From: an uncultured Caulobacterales bacterium | Lineage (GTDB): Bacteria > Pseudomonadota > Alphaproteobacteria > Caulobacterales > Maricaulaceae | NCBI GenBank assembly: GCA_938009235.1 | Contig: CALLIK010000004.1 | Coordinates: 301,725-365,724 of the forward strand | Direction of reading: 5' to 3' | Length of the DNA stretch: 64,000 nucleotides | Part shown: positions 17,231 to 25,039 of the stretch, one piece after another | Position numbering within the stretch: position 1 is the first letter of the stretch | Layout of the letters: each line of letters opens with the position of its first letter | Translations under genes and position numbers: made by a program | The notes under the pieces: generated by a model | Seen by the model: only the letters and a program-made list of their open reading frames with translations | What the model was told of the DNA's origin: nothing | Database searches by the model: none

Positions 17231-17286
17231 TTGTTACAAATAATGTGTTGCGATTGCAACTATAATGCGTTAGTTGTAATCGCAAC
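17231..17286. promoter_or_regulatory. hpd/marR divergent operator-promoter
   Basis: Two related inverted motifs, GTTGCGATTGCAAC (17247-17260) and GTTGTAATCGCAAC (17273-17286), share the form GTTG-N6-CAAC and start 26 bases apart. A shorter palindrome TTGTTACAA lies at 17231-17239. A perfect TATAAT (17261-17266) sits between the two sites, positioned to serve hpd, so a bound MarR dimer would block it. Site identity is inferred from symmetry and position. Confidence 0.65.
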
Positions 17287-17305
17287 AAATAATCTGGAGC
17301 GCCCT

Positions 17306-18400
17306 ATGGCTGATCTTTTTGCAAACCCCGCTGGTTTAGACGGCTTCGAATTCATCGAGTTCTCGGCGCCAGAAAAAGGTGTCTTAGAACCTGTATTCGA
17401 AACAATGGGGTTTTCCAAAATTGCACGTCATCGTTCCAAGGATGTAGAGTTATGGCGTCAGGGCGGCATCAACCTCATTACGAATTACGAAGTCAACAGC
17501 CCCGCTTACTTCTTCGCACGTGAACATGGCCCAAGTGCCTGTGGCATGGGGTTCCGCGTCAAAGATGCGCGGAAGTCTTACTATCATTTGCTAGAGCAGG
17601 GCGCTGAACCTGTTGAGATGAAAACGGGTCCAATGGAGCTTTGCATTCCGGGTATTCGCGGGATTGGGAATTCAATCATCTATCTGATCGACCGCTACGA
17701 TACAGGTAAAAATGAGCTGTCTATCTATGATATTGATTTTGAATATCTTGACGGCGTTGACCGCAATCCAGAAGGATGTGGGTTCCAACTTATCGATCAC
17801 CTGACGCATAATGTGTATGGTGGACGCATGACCTATTGGGCTGATTACTACGAGAAGCTCTTTAATTTCCAAGAAATCCGCTACTTTGACATCAAGGGCG
17901 AATATACAGGTTTGACCTCAAAAGCCCTCACTGCACCAGATGGTAAAATTCGTATTCCGTTGAATGAAGAAGGTAAAAGTGGTGGCGGCCAGATTGAAGA
18001 ATTTCTGCGTGAATATAATGGTGAAGGTATTCAACATATTGCGCTGATTTGTGAAGACCTTGTTGCGTGTTGGGACCGCCTGAAAAAGAATGGCGTTCCA
18101 TTCATGACGGCTCCGCCAGAGACATATTATAAAATGCTCTCCGAACGTTTGCCTGATCACGGACGAGATGAAGCTGCGCTGAAGACACGTGGCATCTTGC
18201 TTGACGGCACGACGGAAGGCGATAGTCCAAGACTACTGTTGCAAATATTTGCTGAACCGCAAGTTGGGCCTGTCTTCTTTGAATTCATTCAACGTGTTGG
18301 CGATTACAAAGACGGATTTGGCGAAGGTAACTTTAAGGCCTTGTTTGAATCCATCGAACGCGATCAGGTTGAACGCGGCGTTTTAGACGTAGCTAAATAA
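17306..18400 (+). CDS. hpd: 4-hydroxyphenylpyruvate dioxygenase
   Basis: Converts 4-hydroxyphenylpyruvate to homogentisate in tyrosine degradation; non-haem Fe(II) enzyme of two VOC-fold halves. The 364 aa are of normal length. The iron ligands are visible: His165 in LIDHLTHNV, His244 in [10 protein letters not shown] and Glu326 in FFEFIQR. The ATG at 17306 follows CTGGAG; a longer frame upstream runs through the operators and is rejected. First gene of the operon with the VOC protein, fumarylacetoacetase and maiA. Confidence 0.96.
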   Translation: MADLFANPAGLDGFEFIEFSAPEKGVLEPVFETMGFSKIARHRSKDVELWRQGGINLITNYEVNSPAYFFAREHGPSACGMGFRVKDARKSYYHLLEQGAEPVEMKTGPMELCIPGIRGIGNSIIYLIDRYDTGKNELSIYDIDFEYLDGVDRNPEGCGFQLIDHLTHNVYGGRMTYWADYYEKLFNFQEIRYFDIKGEYTGLTSKALTAPDGKIRIPLNEEGKSGGGQIEEFLREYNGEGIQHIALICEDLVACWDRLKKNGVPFMTAPPETYYKMLSERLPDHGRDEAALKTRGILLDGTTEGDSPRLLLQIFAEPQVGPVFFEFIQRVGDYKDGFGEGNFKALFESIERDQVERGVLDVAK

Positions 18401-18437
18401 GGTCTTAGAATACGCATCAGAACATAGGAGCCTAGCC

Positions 18438-18983
18438 ATGCCGATTAAAACTGACGGATTTCATCATGTGGCTTATCGCTGCCGTGATGCCAAAGAGACG
18501 GTGGAGTTTTACCAGTCTCATCTGAATATGGATTTCCAACTCGCGATTGCCGAGGACCATGTCCCGAGTACAGGCGCGTATGATCCGTATATGCACATCT
18601 TCCTTGATGCGGGGAACAACAATGTACTGGCCTTCTTCGAACTGCCAGAGCAGCCCGATATGGACCGCGACCGTAATACGCCTGAATGGGTACAGCATAT
18701 CGCCCTGAGAGTGGGCAGCCTTGATGAACTCCTTGCCGCGAAAGAAAGCTTAGAGAGCGCAGGTCTGGAAGTCGTTGGACCCACGCATCATGGAATCTTT
18801 AAATCCATATACTTCTTTGACCCGAATGGGCATCGCCTAGAACTAGCGGCTAATATCCATACGCCCGAACAAATGGATAAGCTTCGCGCTGTTGCGCCAG
18901 ATATGCTGGCGGAGTGGTCAGAGACAAAGAAAGCCCCGCGCCACGCGGCTTGGCTTCACGAAAAAATCGAACAAGAGAGCTAG
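18438..18983 (+). CDS. VOC family (glyoxalase / extradiol dioxygenase fold) protein
   Basis: Protein of 181 aa with a VOC metal-binding fold. A possible metal triad is visible: His in GFHHVAYRC, His in WVQHIALRVG and Glu in GHRLELAANI. It sits 37 bases after hpd and two bases before the fumarylacetoacetase gene, exactly where homogentisate 1,2-dioxygenase (HmgA) acts in the pathway. No hmgA is in this window. It may be an accessory protein or an unrelated ring-cleaving enzyme; the sequence alone does not decide. Confidence 0.8.
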   Translation: MPIKTDGFHHVAYRCRDAKETVEFYQSHLNMDFQLAIAEDHVPSTGAYDPYMHIFLDAGNNNVLAFFELPEQPDMDRDRNTPEWVQHIALRVGSLDELLAAKESLESAGLEVVGPTHHGIFKSIYFFDPNGHRLELAANIHTPEQMDKLRAVAPDMLAEWSETKKAPRHAAWLHEKIEQES

Positions 18984-18985
18984 AT

Positions 18986-20005
18986 ATGAAACTTGCATCC
19001 TTAAAAGACGGCCGCGACGGAAAACTTGTTGTTGTCTCGCGTGATCTTACAAAAGCCACTGATGTAACTGATATCGCACCAACGCTTCAAGCGGCTTTGG
19101 ATGAGTGGGATGTTGTGTCTCCACAATTGGCGGCGCGTTACGAATTACTCAATGCGAGCCAAGCTGAGAGTTTTGATTTTGATCAAGCGTCTTGCGAGTC
19201 TCCATTGCCTCGCGCCTATGCGTGGATGGACGGGTCCGCCTATCTCAACCACGTCGAGCTTGTCCGCAAAGCCCGCGGCGCAGAAGTCCCAGAAAGCTTC
19301 TATTCCGATCCACTGATGTATCAGGGCGGCTCAGATACATTTATTGGACCACGCGACGCGATTGTTGCGGCGGATGAGGCCTATGGCATCGATATGGAAG
19401 CCGAGATCACGGTTATCACGGATGATGTCCCGATGGGTGTTTCAGCAGATGATGCAGAAGATCACATAAAGCTCATCATGCTCGTCAATGATGTGTCATT
19501 GCGCGGCCTTATTCCGAATGAACTCCGTAAGGGCTTTGGCTTTGTGCAGGGTAAAGCGTCGAGCGCTTTTTCGCCCGTCGCTGTAACGCCTGACGAGCTT
19601 GGTGATCTGTGGCAGAGTACAACAATCGATCTGCCGCTTTTGGTCGATTACAATGGCGCGCCATTCGGTAAAGCGAATGTCAAAACAGATATGACTTTCA
19701 ACATGGCACAGCTTGTGGCGCATGCGGCCCATACGCGTGATTTATGCGCTGGGACGTTGATTGGATCAGGAACTGTTTCAAATAAATTTGAAGGCGGTGA
19801 GGGCAAGAAGATAGAAGACGGCGGTGTTGGCTATTCCTGTATTGCAGAAATTCGTATGATCGAGAAAATCCAAACGGGTGAATTTAAGACGCCCTTTATG
19901 CAATTTGGAGATACGGTTGGCATCGAGATGAATGACGCAGAAGGTAAATCTATATTTGGGCGCATTGAAAATGTGGTCGAAAAATATGACGGTCCGCACT
20001 CTTAA
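18986..20005 (+). CDS. fumarylacetoacetate hydrolase family protein
   Basis: Protein of 339 aa, probably fumarylacetoacetase, splitting fumarylacetoacetate into fumarate and acetoacetate. The metal-binding DMEAEITVITDDV block (Glu-x-Glu and Asp) and the FQ-like core KGFGFVQGKASSAFSPVAVT fit the FAH family. The start ATG at 18986, two bases after the VOC stop, begins MKLASLKDGRDGKLVVVSRD, the usual N-terminus of this alphaproteobacterial branch. It acts after MaiA, which is encoded 15 bases downstream. Confidence 0.9.
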   Translation: MKLASLKDGRDGKLVVVSRDLTKATDVTDIAPTLQAALDEWDVVSPQLAARYELLNASQAESFDFDQASCESPLPRAYAWMDGSAYLNHVELVRKARGAEVPESFYSDPLMYQGGSDTFIGPRDAIVAADEAYGIDMEAEITVITDDVPMGVSADDAEDHIKLIMLVNDVSLRGLIPNELRKGFGFVQGKASSAFSPVAVTPDELGDLWQSTTIDLPLLVDYNGAPFGKANVKTDMTFNMAQLVAHAAHTRDLCAGTLIGSGTVSNKFEGGEGKKIEDGGVGYSCIAEIRMIEKIQTGEFKTPFMQFGDTVGIEMNDAEGKSIFGRIENVVEKYDGPHS

Positions 20006-20020
20006 TTGAGAGATTAGCTT

Positions 20021-20659
20021 ATGATGACCCTTCATGGATATTGGCGCAGTTCAGCGAGTTACCGCGTACGCATAGGTTTGGCCCTAAAGGGCGTGGCTGT
20101 GAAACATGTGGCCGTCAATCTTCGTGATGAATCTCAAAAGAGCAAAGACCATTTGGCCATAAACCCGCAAGGTTTTGTGCCTGTGTTGGAACTTGAAAAT
20201 GGAGCTGTTCTGACTCAATCATTAGCTATCTTAGAATATTTGGATGCGACGTACCCAGATCCTGCTTTGCTACCAATGGACCCACTATTGCGCAGCAGGG
20301 TTAAAGCCGCAGCCTTGACGATTGCAGCCGACATATCGCCTATTCAAAACCTCTCGGTCTTGAAATATATTCGCGCCCAGCATGATCAAGGTGATGCAGG
20401 GGTCACCCAATGGGCAGCCCATTGGATTGAAACGGGTTTTGTGACGTTAGAAAACATTGCGCAATCTCATAAGACAGACTTTTTCATGACGAATGCCCCC
20501 AGCCTGTTCGAATGCTGTCTCATACCTCAAATTTATAATGCCTGTAGATTCGGTGTCGATATCAATAGGTTTCCAAAACTAATGACTATTGATGCGAAGT
20601 GTCGAGAATTGCCTGCATTTATAGCTGCGGCCCCAGAAAATCAGGCAGACGTGATATGA
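20021..20659 (+). CDS. maiA: maleylacetoacetate isomerase
   Basis: Zeta-class glutathione S-transferase of 212 aa that isomerises maleylacetoacetate to fumarylacetoacetate with glutathione. The zeta signature SSASYRVRIGLALKG (residues 10-24) and the thioredoxin-fold motif QSLAILEYLD are clear. Translation can start at either of two adjacent ATGs (20021 or 20024). Last gene of the tyrosine operon, 23 bases ahead of the convergent tRNA-Phe gene. Confidence 0.93.
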   Translation: MMTLHGYWRSSASYRVRIGLALKGVAVKHVAVNLRDESQKSKDHLAINPQGFVPVLELENGAVLTQSLAILEYLDATYPDPALLPMDPLLRSRVKAAALTIAADISPIQNLSVLKYIRAQHDQGDAGVTQWAAHWIETGFVTLENIAQSHKTDFFMTNAPSLFECCLIPQIYNACRFGVDINRFPKLMTIDAKCRELPAFIAAAPENQADVI

Positions 20660-20681
20660 TCTCTAAGGTTTAGGTGGGAAA

Positions 20682-20757
20682 TGGTGCCCGAACCCAGACT
20701 TGAACTGGGGACACACGGATTTTCAATCCGTTGCTCTACCAACTGAGCTATTCGGGC
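20682..20757 (-). tRNA. tRNA-Phe (GAA)
   Basis: 76 nt including an encoded CCA (20682-20684). The acceptor stem pairs GCCCGAA with TTCGGGC. The D-loop block TAGCTCAGTTGGTAGAGCA, an anticodon loop reading TTGAAAA (anticodon GAA) and the T-arm with GTTCAAGTC complete a canonical cloverleaf. Confidence 0.97.
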
Positions 20758-20856
20758 ATTCACATTGTGGCGGGTATATAGGCATCGGTTTTCGCTGTGT
20801 CCACACCGTTTCTGGCTAAATCGCACCTGTTTTTGTTGTTTCATTTTCTTTGATTT

Positions 20857-20871
20857 TGAGAATTATTCGCA
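20857..20871. promoter_or_regulatory. Fur-like box before feoAB
   Basis: The 15-base near-palindrome TGAGAATTATTCGCA has 7-1-7 symmetry and matches 12 of 15 bases of the classical Fur element TGATAATTATTATCA. It ends 13 bases before the feoA ATG and borders the ribosome-binding site, so occupancy by Fur (or an Irr/Mur-like relative) would block expression when iron is sufficient. Inferred from sequence and the function of the downstream genes. Confidence 0.55.
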
Positions 20872-20884
20872 GTAAGGGTTGGTA

Positions 20885-21139
20885 ATGACGAAACGGCTGA
20901 CAGATCTTGCTAAGAGCGAAACAGGTGTCATTCTGGATTTTGATGACTCTGATCCAGCCCTAAGCACTCGCTTGAGAGAAATTGGGTTTGCCGAGGGGGA
21001 TAATGTTACACCTCTGCACTTCGGGTTATTCGGAAAAAACCCAATGTCAGTGAGAGTCAATGGAGCGCAGATAGCTCTCCGGCGTGAGGACGCACAAGCC
21101 ATTTTATTAAAAGCCGTTAAGAGTGAGGCTTCAGCATGA
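20885..21139 (+). CDS. feoA: ferrous iron transport protein A
   Basis: Small SH3-like cytosolic protein of 84 aa supporting FeoB. The family pattern LSTRLREIGFAEGDNVTPLH and the C-terminal ALRREDAQAIL are present. The start ATG at 20885 follows AAGGG by six bases; a TTG six bases earlier overlaps that site and is unlikely. Its last four bases overlap feoB. No feoC is visible, which is common outside gammaproteobacteria. Confidence 0.92.
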   Translation: MTKRLTDLAKSETGVILDFDDSDPALSTRLREIGFAEGDNVTPLHFGLFGKNPMSVRVNGAQIALRREDAQAILLKAVKSEASA

Positions 21140-22980
21140 GCGATGGACAGTCACTTCGCCTTGCGCTTCTTGGTGCGCCCAACTGCGGGAAGTCGTCACT
21201 TTTCAATGCGCTTACGGGCGGTAAGGCCAAAGTCGCAAATTACCCTGGTGTCACAGTAGAGTACCGTAAGGGCGATTTTACGCTCCCAAGTGGACAAGCC
21301 ATTGAATTATTGGACTTGCCGGGCGTTTATGGTGATTGTGGACACAGCATGGACGAGCGAGTCGCCCTAGATGCGGTTCGCGGAAATCTTGAGGGTGAAC
21401 GCGCGCCTGATGCCATCGTATTCATGATGGATGCCAGCCACATCAACACGCATTTGCACAATGTGCTTCAAGCCAAAAATCACGGACTGCCGATTATTCT
21501 CGTCTTGAACATGATGGATATGGCCGCGAGAGATGGCATTACGATTGATTTGCCTGCACTTGAGCGCGAGATAGGCATACCTGTTATTTCTTGTGTGGCG
21601 GTTCGTGGCTCTGGACGGTCCTTGCTTCTGGATTACTTGGAAGAATGGGGCGGAGATGTCAGTTTCGGCTCCGCTGCGACTCCTAAGGAAGAAAAGGGTG
21701 ATTTGAAAGCTCTGCAAGCTAAGGCGCGATCAATCACCAGTACGGCCGTCAGCCGCGTTCATCAGGCGGAAACCTTTTCTCAACGCATTGATAATTGGGT
21801 TTTGCATCCAATTATGGGTCTAGCGATTCTCTTCACAATTTTGTTCGTGATGTTCCAAGCCGTCTACACATGGTCGGGCCCAGCTATGGACTTAATTGAA
21901 ATGGCTATCGGCGGGCTGCAGCGCGGGGCTGCGGCAATTTTGCCTGACGGATTAATTACGTCGCTTGTAGTCGACGGTATTATTGCGGGTGTTGGGTCCG
22001 TTCTTATATTTTTACCGCAAATCATCATCCTCTTTGCCTTCATCCTCTTGTTAGAGGCCTCTGGATATATGGCGAGAGCAGCCTTCCTCGTGGACACATT
22101 AATGGCAAAGATTGGTTTAAACGGACGCGCCTTCATTCCGTTACTGTCTAGTTTCGCTTGCGCAATTCCAGGGATCATGTCGGCACGTACAATCGAGCAG
22201 GAGAGGGATCGTATTACAACGATACTCATTGCGCCTTTGATGACATGTGCGGCGCGTTGGCCTGTCTACTTCTTGATTATTGGTGCGTTCGTACCTGCCG
22301 AGAAGGTCGGGGTATTCTCACTGCAAGGTTTAGTCGCATTCGGCCTTATCCTCGTCGGAATTGTCTTCGCGCTTATTATGGCCGCGATTTTCAAACGTAC
22401 ACTGACGAAGGGCGAGTCATCTGGACTGTTGATAGAATTGCCAAGCTATAAAACCCCTGTTTTTAAGGATTATATTATTGGCCTCTGGGACCGCGGTATG
22501 ATTTTTGTGAACCGTGCAGGACGTATCATCCTTCCTGCGTCCATTTTGATTTGGGGGCTGATGAGCTTTCCCGCCAATGCGACAACAACAGCGCAAACTT
22601 GGGCAGGCAAGGTTGGGGGCCTTATTGAGCCTCTCTTGCGCCCAATCGGGTTCAATCTGGAAATTGCCATCTCTCTTATTCCGGCTATGGCAGCCCGTGA
22701 GGTAGCTGTTAGCTCACTAGCGACCATCTATTCAATCGGAGGCACAAACGCTGATGACACATTAAGGGATTTGATTGCGGCGAACTGGACGTTACCTACA
22801 GCCTTAGCTTTTCTGGCTTGGTTCGTCTTTGCGCCTCAATGTCTCTCGACATTTGCGATTATCCGTAAGGAAACGAACAGTTGGAAATGGCCATTATTTG
22901 CATTTGGTTATCTATTCGTACTTGCCTACATCGCTGCAGGCGTCACCTATCATGTGTCACTTGCGATGGGCCTGTCTTAA
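21136..22980 (+). CDS. feoB: ferrous iron transporter B
   Basis: Inner-membrane Fe(II) transporter of 614 aa. The N-terminal G domain has G1 GAPNCGKSS (residues 14-22), G3 DLPGVY and G4 NMMDMA. Then come two Gate-type membrane regions with the conserved PLLSSFACAIPGIMSAR and ISLIPAMAAREVAVSSL blocks. It is shorter than the 773-aa E. coli protein, in keeping with many alphaproteobacterial FeoB. Coupled to feoA by ATGA and probably iron-repressed through the upstream Fur-like box. It ends four bases from the convergent DUF3089 gene. Confidence 0.96.
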   Translation: MSDGQSLRLALLGAPNCGKSSLFNALTGGKAKVANYPGVTVEYRKGDFTLPSGQAIELLDLPGVYGDCGHSMDERVALDAVRGNLEGERAPDAIVFMMDASHINTHLHNVLQAKNHGLPIILVLNMMDMAARDGITIDLPALEREIGIPVISCVAVRGSGRSLLLDYLEEWGGDVSFGSAATPKEEKGDLKALQAKARSITSTAVSRVHQAETFSQRIDNWVLHPIMGLAILFTILFVMFQAVYTWSGPAMDLIEMAIGGLQRGAAAILPDGLITSLVVDGIIAGVGSVLIFLPQIIILFAFILLLEASGYMARAAFLVDTLMAKIGLNGRAFIPLLSSFACAIPGIMSARTIEQERDRITTILIAPLMTCAARWPVYFLIIGAFVPAEKVGVFSLQGLVAFGLILVGIVFALIMAAIFKRTLTKGESSGLLIELPSYKTPVFKDYIIGLWDRGMIFVNRAGRIILPASILIWGLMSFPANATTTAQTWAGKVGGLIEPLLRPIGFNLEIAISLIPAMAAREVAVSSLATIYSIGGTNADDTLRDLIAANWTLPTALAFLAWFVFAPQCLSTFAIIRKETNSWKWPLFAFGYLFVLAYIAAGVTYHVSLAMGLS

Positions 22981-22984
22981 GCTT

Positions 22985-24196
22985 CTAGTCAATTTCAGGC
23001 AGAGTGACGGGGGAAGATTGAACATCTTGAACCTCAAAATCGTCAAGCATAGCTCCAGCTCGTTCAGGTAATGTTTCTGACGCTAATAGACGTTCAACAC
23101 GTCGTTTCGCGTCTTGCTTCAAATCCTCATAGAATAAATTCGAGGGCAGCGTTCTAAATTTCATACCGACTTTAATAGGTCGACGCAGGGCCTTGCTTCG
23201 AGGTGTGTCGACATAAAGCAAACCGTCTTGGCACTGGACGCCCGATTGTTTCGTAAGAGGTGCCGGTTTCATATCTGGATCCAACCCCTCAGCTGCAACG
23301 CCGCCAAGATGCAAACGAGAGGGTGCGTAGTCTTCAGATTCTGTCCATAGCAATGGATTAATACAAAGCGTGGTGCGGTTTGAAATCGCTTTATAGGCCT
23401 CGCCATTATGAACCATAGACTTTTCAGAGAACCGCTTTGCCATAACTTTGTCTTTGGAGGTGAAGCTACCAAAGGCGACAATGCATTGAGTTTGATCAGT
23501 GTTTTTGCATGGCGTTAAGTTGCTCAACGTACCTTCGAATAAATCTACAGGAAGCGGATGATCAATAACATAGGCAACCGCGAGACGTTGCTTGAGATCG
23601 CCCTGGAAAAAGTCAGATAGGAGGCGCTGAACATGGCTGGCACCTTGATTGTGTCCAACTAAAACAAGAGGTCTTTCTGGTGGTGATTGAGTCAAAAATC
23701 GATCAAATGCGCGCTTCACATCCTGATAGGCAAGGTCTTGCGCTTGCTGTGCGTCTTCTCGATTTGTCATAAAGGCGTATAAAGAGGCTTGTCGGTAGTA
23801 AGGCGCGAATAGGCGGCCCGCCTCGCCATAGGGCGACACATAGTTGGGCCTTACAATTCTCTTCAGTTTATTTTTTCGTTTGAGGTCATCAGACGGTAAA
23901 TTCCAATGAGCACCACCTCTATAGACGCTAGGGACAACAATAAATACGTCGCCTTTTGCTGTCAATGTAAATGGATCAACGCCAAGGTCTGGCTGCGCTA
24001 ACCAACTCTCGAGAGATGCGTAGTCTGGAGACGTGGGCGGAGTATAGGTTTGGAATGGTTGGCCTGGGTCTTGGATGGTTTGGAATATGTCATCTTGATA
24101 TGTATATGCCAAAGCGAGAATAGCGCCAAAGATACCAAAGACACCAAGGCACGCTCTGATCGCAGTTTTATATTTCGCGAAATTGACCTGCAACAT
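22985..24196 (-). CDS. DUF3089 alpha/beta-hydrolase-like protein
   Basis: Protein of 403 aa with one N-terminal membrane anchor (about residues 13-30), so it probably faces the periplasm. The DUF3089 core shows LFAPYYRQASLYAF, then LAYQDVKRAFDRFL and a nucleophile-elbow-like LVLVGHNQGASHV. The usual GHSQG has Asn in place of the nucleophilic Ser (GHNQG), which would remove classical esterase activity. The substrate is unknown. Divergent from the DUF502 gene. Confidence 0.82.
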   Translation of the reverse strand: MLQVNFAKYKTAIRACLGVFGIFGAILALAYTYQDDIFQTIQDPGQPFQTYTPPTSPDYASLESWLAQPDLGVDPFTLTAKGDVFIVVPSVYRGGAHWNLPSDDLKRKNKLKRIVRPNYVSPYGEAGRLFAPYYRQASLYAFMTNREDAQQAQDLAYQDVKRAFDRFLTQSPPERPLVLVGHNQGASHVQRLLSDFFQGDLKQRLAVAYVIDHPLPVDLFEGTLSNLTPCKNTDQTQCIVAFGSFTSKDKVMAKRFSEKSMVHNGEAYKAISNRTTLCINPLLWTESEDYAPSRLHLGGVAAEGLDPDMKPAPLTKQSGVQCQDGLLYVDTPRSKALRRPIKVGMKFRTLPSNLFYEDLKQDAKRRVERLLASETLPERAGAMLDDFEVQDVQSSPVTLPEID

Positions 24197-24292
24197 ATGA
24201 GATTCCCTTTTTGGTCTTTAAGGTGGTCTAACGGATTGCAAGTGATAGCGGTAGCGCCCATGAGGCTCCGAACCAAAATTTAAGGAAATGGC

Positions 24293-25021
24293 ATGGACTC
24301 CCCTCAGGAGAAAAAACAAACTCAGAAAAGCTCGCGCCATATGGTTAGATTGCTTAAATGGGGACGGAACCGTTTTTTCACCGGCGTAATTATCGCGCTT
24401 CCAATTGTGGCCACCTTTTTGACCGTAAGTTGGATTGTTCAGAAAATTGATCAAAATGTGTTTAGGATTGTACCAACGCGTTTGAATCCTGAAACATATC
24501 TTGGCTTTGCGATTCCAGGTTTAGGTATCATCATATCGATCGTATTGCTTTTTCTCTTGGGTGTTGTTGCCTCAAATTTCATTGGCAAGTCTCTCATCAA
24601 GTCTGGAGAAAGTCTATTAGCGCGCGTTCCAGTCGTTAGCCCTGTTTACAATTCTTTGAAGCAAATTGTACAAACTGTTGCCGCGCAAAAAGATCGCGCC
24701 TTTCGGGATGTCTGTTTGATTGAATATCCAAAAAAAGACGTATGGGCGATAGGGTTCGTAACTGCGGACTTGGGCGGCCCCCCCAAAGATGCCTTAGGCG
24801 AGGATATGCTTTGTGTATTTGTCCCAACAACACCCAACCCGACATCTGGTTTTCTGCTGTTCCTCCACAAGGATAGTATCCGTATTCTGGATATGACACC
24901 AGAAGAGGGTGCTAAGATGATTATTTCAGGTGGTATGGTTTCAGGACCGCAAGATGAGGCTTTGGAAGCAGGAACCGGGAAGGCGTTGAAGTCAAACTCG
25001 CCAATGCCGTCGCTAAAATAA
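24293..25021 (+). CDS. DUF502 family inner-membrane protein
   Basis: Membrane protein of 242 aa. Two strong hydrophobic helices (about residues 32-52 and 75-100) flank a periplasmic loop. Then follows the conserved DUF502 segment ARVPVVSPVYNSLKQIVQTV and the TPNPTSGFLLF block. The N- and C-terminal ends are charged and cytoplasmic. The family is widespread in proteobacteria without assigned function. Converges on recG with an 18-base gap. Confidence 0.88.
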   Translation: MDSPQEKKQTQKSSRHMVRLLKWGRNRFFTGVIIALPIVATFLTVSWIVQKIDQNVFRIVPTRLNPETYLGFAIPGLGIIISIVLLFLLGVVASNFIGKSLIKSGESLLARVPVVSPVYNSLKQIVQTVAAQKDRAFRDVCLIEYPKKDVWAIGFVTADLGGPPKDALGEDMLCVFVPTTPNPTSGFLLFLHKDSIRILDMTPEEGAKMIISGGMVSGPQDEALEAGTGKALKSNSPMPSLK

Positions 25022-25039
25022 TAGGTAATTGAAGGCGTG

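Noticed and set aside
17231-17305. Longer hpd start at 17231
   Set aside because: The extension crosses the operators and the TATAAT and has an unusual Cys-rich sequence; ATG 17306 has a good ribosome site and the family N-terminus.
20641-20844. Minus-strand frame over the tRNA-Phe gene
   Set aside because: It covers the tRNA itself, which has a complete cloverleaf with encoded CCA.
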